A DNA stretch of 10,136 nucleotides, from the NCBI GenBank assembly GCA_012032075.1, contig JAAURU010000094.1:1-10136 (forward strand). The letters are read 5' to 3'. Positions 7,949 to 10,136 of the stretch are shown piece by piece (the first letter of the stretch is position 1; each line of letters starts with the position of its first letter). Origin of the DNA: Flavobacterium sp. GTDB lineage: Bacteria; Bacteroidota; Bacteroidia; Flavobacteriales; Flavobacteriaceae. The position numbers were made by a program, and so were the translations under genes. The notes beneath the pieces were generated by a model that was not told the DNA's origin, searched no databases, and saw nothing but the letters and a program-made list of their open reading frames with translations.

Positions 7949-9630
7949 TTACTGAACACTTACTTTCGCCCAAGTATCTCTTAAGCCAACTGTTTTATTA
8001 AAAACTAATTTTCCAGCTGATGAATCTCTATCAACACAAAAATAACCTAAACGTTGGAATTGGAAATAGTCTAATTCTTTAGCACTTTGTAAACTTGGTT
8101 CTACAAAACCACTGATTATTTCTAGCGAATTTGGATTAATATATTCTTTAAAATCTACTTCTTTATTTCCATCAGGGTTTTCATGAGTGAATAAACGATC
8201 GTAAACTCTTACTTCCGCTTCAATGGCATGCTCAATAGAAACCCAATGAATGGTACCTTTTACTTTTCTTTGACTTGCTTCTGAACCACTTCCCGATTTT
8301 GAATCTTCATCATAAGTACAGTGAATTTCTGTAATATTTCCTTGAGCATCTTTGATAACAGATTCTCCTTTAATGATATACGCATTTTTTAAACGTACTT
8401 CAGTTCCTAAAGTTAATCGAAAGAATTTTTTATGTGCTTCTTCTTGAAAATCTTCTCTTTCGATATATAATTCTTTAGAAAATGGTAATTGACGGAAGTT
8501 CATTACTTCTTCTTCAGGATTATTTTCAGCTTCTAACCATTCTTCCTTTCCATCAGGATAATTTGTAATAACTAATTTCACTGGATTTAAAACAGCCATC
8601 ACACGTGGTGCCACTTTATTCAAATCTTCGCGAACACAAAAATCCAATAAAGAAACATCAATTAAATTATCTCTTTTAGCAATTCCAATTGTATTGGCAA
8701 AATTACGAATTGCTGTTGCAGTAATTCCTCTTCTTCTCATTCCAGAAATGGTACTCATACGAGGATCATCCCAACCTGTAACGTGTTTTTCTTCTACTAA
8801 TTTTAATAATTTTCGTTTAGAAACTACTGTATGGGATAAATTTCTTCTTGCAAATTCACGTTGTTTTGGTCTTACTTTAGTTTCATCATAAATTTGGTTT
8901 AAGAACCAATCATACAATTCTCTATGAGGTAAAAATTCAAGTGTACAAAAGGAATGCGAAACTTGTTCTAAATAATCACTTTCTCCATGTGCCCAATCGT
9001 ACATTGGGTAAATACACCAATCATTTCCAGTTCTATGATGATGTGCATGCATAATACGATACATTATAGGATCACGCATTAGCATATTATTGGCATTCAT
9101 CGATATTTTTGCACGTAAAACATGAGTTCCTTTTTCAAACTCACCATTTTCATACGAATAAATAAATCTAGATTTTCTTCAATAGAACGATTTCTAAAAG
9201 GAGAATCTGTTCCAAGAGTTGTAGGAGTTCCTTTTTGAATAGCCATTTCTTCAGAAGATTGACTATCCACATAAGCTTTATCTTTTTTTATTAATTCGAT
9301 TGCCCAATCGTATAATTGTTGAAAATAATCAGAAGCATAACATTCTTTATCCCATTGAAATCCAAGCCATTCAACATCACGTTTTATGGCATCAACAAAT
9401 TCTTGCTCTTCTTTAGAAGGATTAGTATCGTCAAAACGAAGATTTACTGGTGCATTATAATCGATTCCTAAACCAAAATTTAAACAAATAGCACTAGCAT
9501 GACCTATATGTAAATAACCATTTGGTTCTGGTGGAAAACGAAAACGTAATTTATCTTGGGACAACCCTTTTTTTAAATCTTCTTCAATAATTTGTTCTAT
9601 AAAATTCAGTGATTTCTCTTCCGTTGACAT
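7949..9630 (-). CDS. glnS: glutamine--tRNA ligase (GlnRS), one frameshift
   Basis: This class I synthetase attaches glutamine to tRNA-Gln. Restoring one base in the T run 9147-9150 (an A run in the coding strand) joins two segments into a 560-residue protein, the expected length for Bacteroidetes GlnRS. The restored junction reads IRMK-NGEFEKGTHVLRAKIS-MNAN. Motifs include PPEPNGYLHIGH (33-44, with HIGH at 41-44), NLRFDDTNP, YPMYDWAHGESD, and the KMSKS-type loop VVSKR at 269-273. The C-terminal half is the two-barrel anticodon-binding region (VKGTIHWVS, RVYDRLF). The reading frame also extends to a TTG at 9654, but that codon lies within the promoter box; the ATG at 9628-9630 gives the standard start MSTEEKSLNF. 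Without the correction the anticodon-binding half and the KMSKS loop are cut from the HIGH half, which would abolish function. Confidence 0.93.
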
Positions 9631-9651
9631 AATAATTTTCAAATGTTTTGA

Positions 9652-9659
9652 CAAAGATA
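9652..9659 (-). promoter_or_regulatory. glnS promoter -7 box
   Basis: On the minus strand these bases read TATCTTTG, an exact TAnnTTTG match and identical to the box of gltX. It ends 21 bases before the glnS ATG. I find no TTG at the usual upstream distance. Confidence 0.55.
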
Positions 9660-9688
9660 GAAAATGTTTAATTGATTAAAGTTTAAAG

Positions 9689-9721
9689 TTGTTTAAAAGT
9701 TAAAAAAACATCCTAACTTTG
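9689..9721 (+). promoter_or_regulatory. folB promoter
   Basis: TTG at 9689-9691 and TAACTTTG at 9714-9721 are separated by 22 bases, within the 17-23 range of Bacteroidetes promoters, and the -7 box is an exact TAnnTTTG match. The folB ATG lies 34 bases downstream. The glnS promoter points the other way from the same intergenic interval. Confidence 0.6.
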
Positions 9722-9751
9722 AACTTGAAACAAAATAAACTTGAAACAAAA
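9722..9751 (+). repeat. 14-base tandem repeat in the folB leader
   Basis: AACTTGAAACAAAA occurs at 9722-9735 and again at 9738-9751, a 16-base period. The copies are identical, which suggests a recent duplication by slippage. They fill the space between the folB -7 box and its start codon. Confidence 0.7.
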
Positions 9752-9755
9752 AGAT

Positions 9756-10136
9756 ATGGGAACTATTATCCTACAAAATATACGCACTTATTCCTATCAT
9801 GGTTGTTTAATTGAAGAAGGAAAAATAGGTAGTGAATACAAAGTAGATTTAGAAATTAAAACTAATTTAAAGAAATCAGCAAAGACAGATGAATTACATG
9901 ATACAGTTGATTATGTTGATTTGAATCGAATTGTAGTGGAAGAAATGGCTATTAGATCAAAATTATTAGAACATGTTGCTAAACGTATAATGGATAGAAT
10001 ATTTAGAGAATTACCAATGGTTACTAAAGTAAAAATTGGTGTTTCAAAATTAAATCCGCCTATTGGAGGAGATGTTGAAGCAGTAACAATAGTTCTAAAA
10101 CAAGTAAAAATAGCGATAAATTGTAGTAAATTTTTG
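9756..10136 (+). CDS. folB: dihydroneopterin aldolase (partial at right edge)
   Basis: FolB converts 7,8-dihydroneopterin to 6-hydroxymethyl-7,8-dihydropterin and glycolaldehyde in folate synthesis, in the cytoplasm as an oligomer. The 127 visible residues show the family pattern: YSYHGCLIEEGKIGSEYKVDL (with the catalytic Glu at residue 21 by alignment to the bacterial enzymes), TDELHDTVDYVDLN, LLEHVAKRIMDRIF, and VSKLNPPIGGDVEAV with the conserved catalytic Lys98. The family is usually about 117-125 residues and its last strand normally ends soon after a VTIVLK-like stretch (here at about 110-115), yet this frame runs to the window edge without a stop. The end is therefore uncertain: either a slightly longer protein or a reading error in the A runs at 10097-10100 or 10106-10110. 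No Shine-Dalgarno sequence is present. Confidence 0.92.
   Translation, partial: MGTIILQNIRTYSYHGCLIEEGKIGSEYKVDLEIKTNLKKSAKTDELHDTVDYVDLNRIVVEEMAIRSKLLEHVAKRIMDRIFRELPMVTKVKIGVSKLNPPIGGDVEAVTIVLKQVKIAINCSKFL

Noticed and set aside
8694..8891. Plus-strand open frame of 65 codons within glnS
   Set aside because: It is antisense to the conserved GlnRS catalytic core around the VVSKR loop.
9631..9654. TTG-initiated 8-residue extension of GlnRS
   Set aside because: The TTG is part of the TATCTTTG promoter box, so it would not be transcribed.
10095..10136. Frameshift at the end of folB
   Set aside because: The frame outlasts the usual family end, but repair would need two missing bases or one extra, unlike the other breaks, and the gene is cut by the window edge, so I cannot distinguish an error from a longer protein.

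Overview
This window looks like chromosomal DNA from a low-GC member of the Flavobacteriia, most likely Flavobacterium or a close relative. The signs are a strongly A+T-rich base composition, lack of obvious Shine-Dalgarno sequences, Bacteroidetes-type promoter boxes (TAnnTTTG), a 'NAQ' signal-peptide end on a small beta-barrel protein, and family-typical proteins (DUF4175, Bacteroidetes-length GltX and GlnS). It is mainly core housekeeping sequence. I see no phage, insertion sequence, CRISPR array, toxin-antitoxin or defence cassette, and no rRNA or tRNA.

Layout: positions 1-2913 (minus) hold most of a large membrane-anchored coiled-coil protein of the DUF4175 family, whose C-terminus runs off the left edge. 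Divergent from it, 3012-4038 (plus) encodes an AlkB-type membrane di-iron hydroxylase. A hairpin terminator follows, then gltX at 4153-5667 (plus). A shared, roughly bidirectional terminator separates gltX from a convergent small outer-membrane-protein gene at 5707-6351 (minus). Divergent from that is an SPFH/stomatin-like gene at 6449-7426 (plus). A strong terminator and about 440 bases of very A+T-rich non-coding DNA with several inverted repeats lead to glnS at 7949-9630 (minus). Divergent from glnS, folB starts at 9756 (plus) and runs off the right edge.

The most notable feature is a pattern of broken reading frames. DUF4175 has two frameshifts and one in-frame stop, alkB has two frameshifts, and glnS has one. 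Each of the five frameshifts is repaired by adding back exactly one base, mostly in or beside short A/T runs. In each case the protein on both sides still matches its family. Because one of the broken genes is glnS, normally indispensable, I favour systematic sequencing under-calls over real gene decay, but the sequence alone cannot settle this. The features below therefore give composite coordinates for those genes.

The genes do not form a single pathway. gltX and glnS charge tRNA-Glu and tRNA-Gln separately, folB is folate synthesis, and the others are envelope or membrane proteins. Most genes appear to be transcribed alone from their own promoters.
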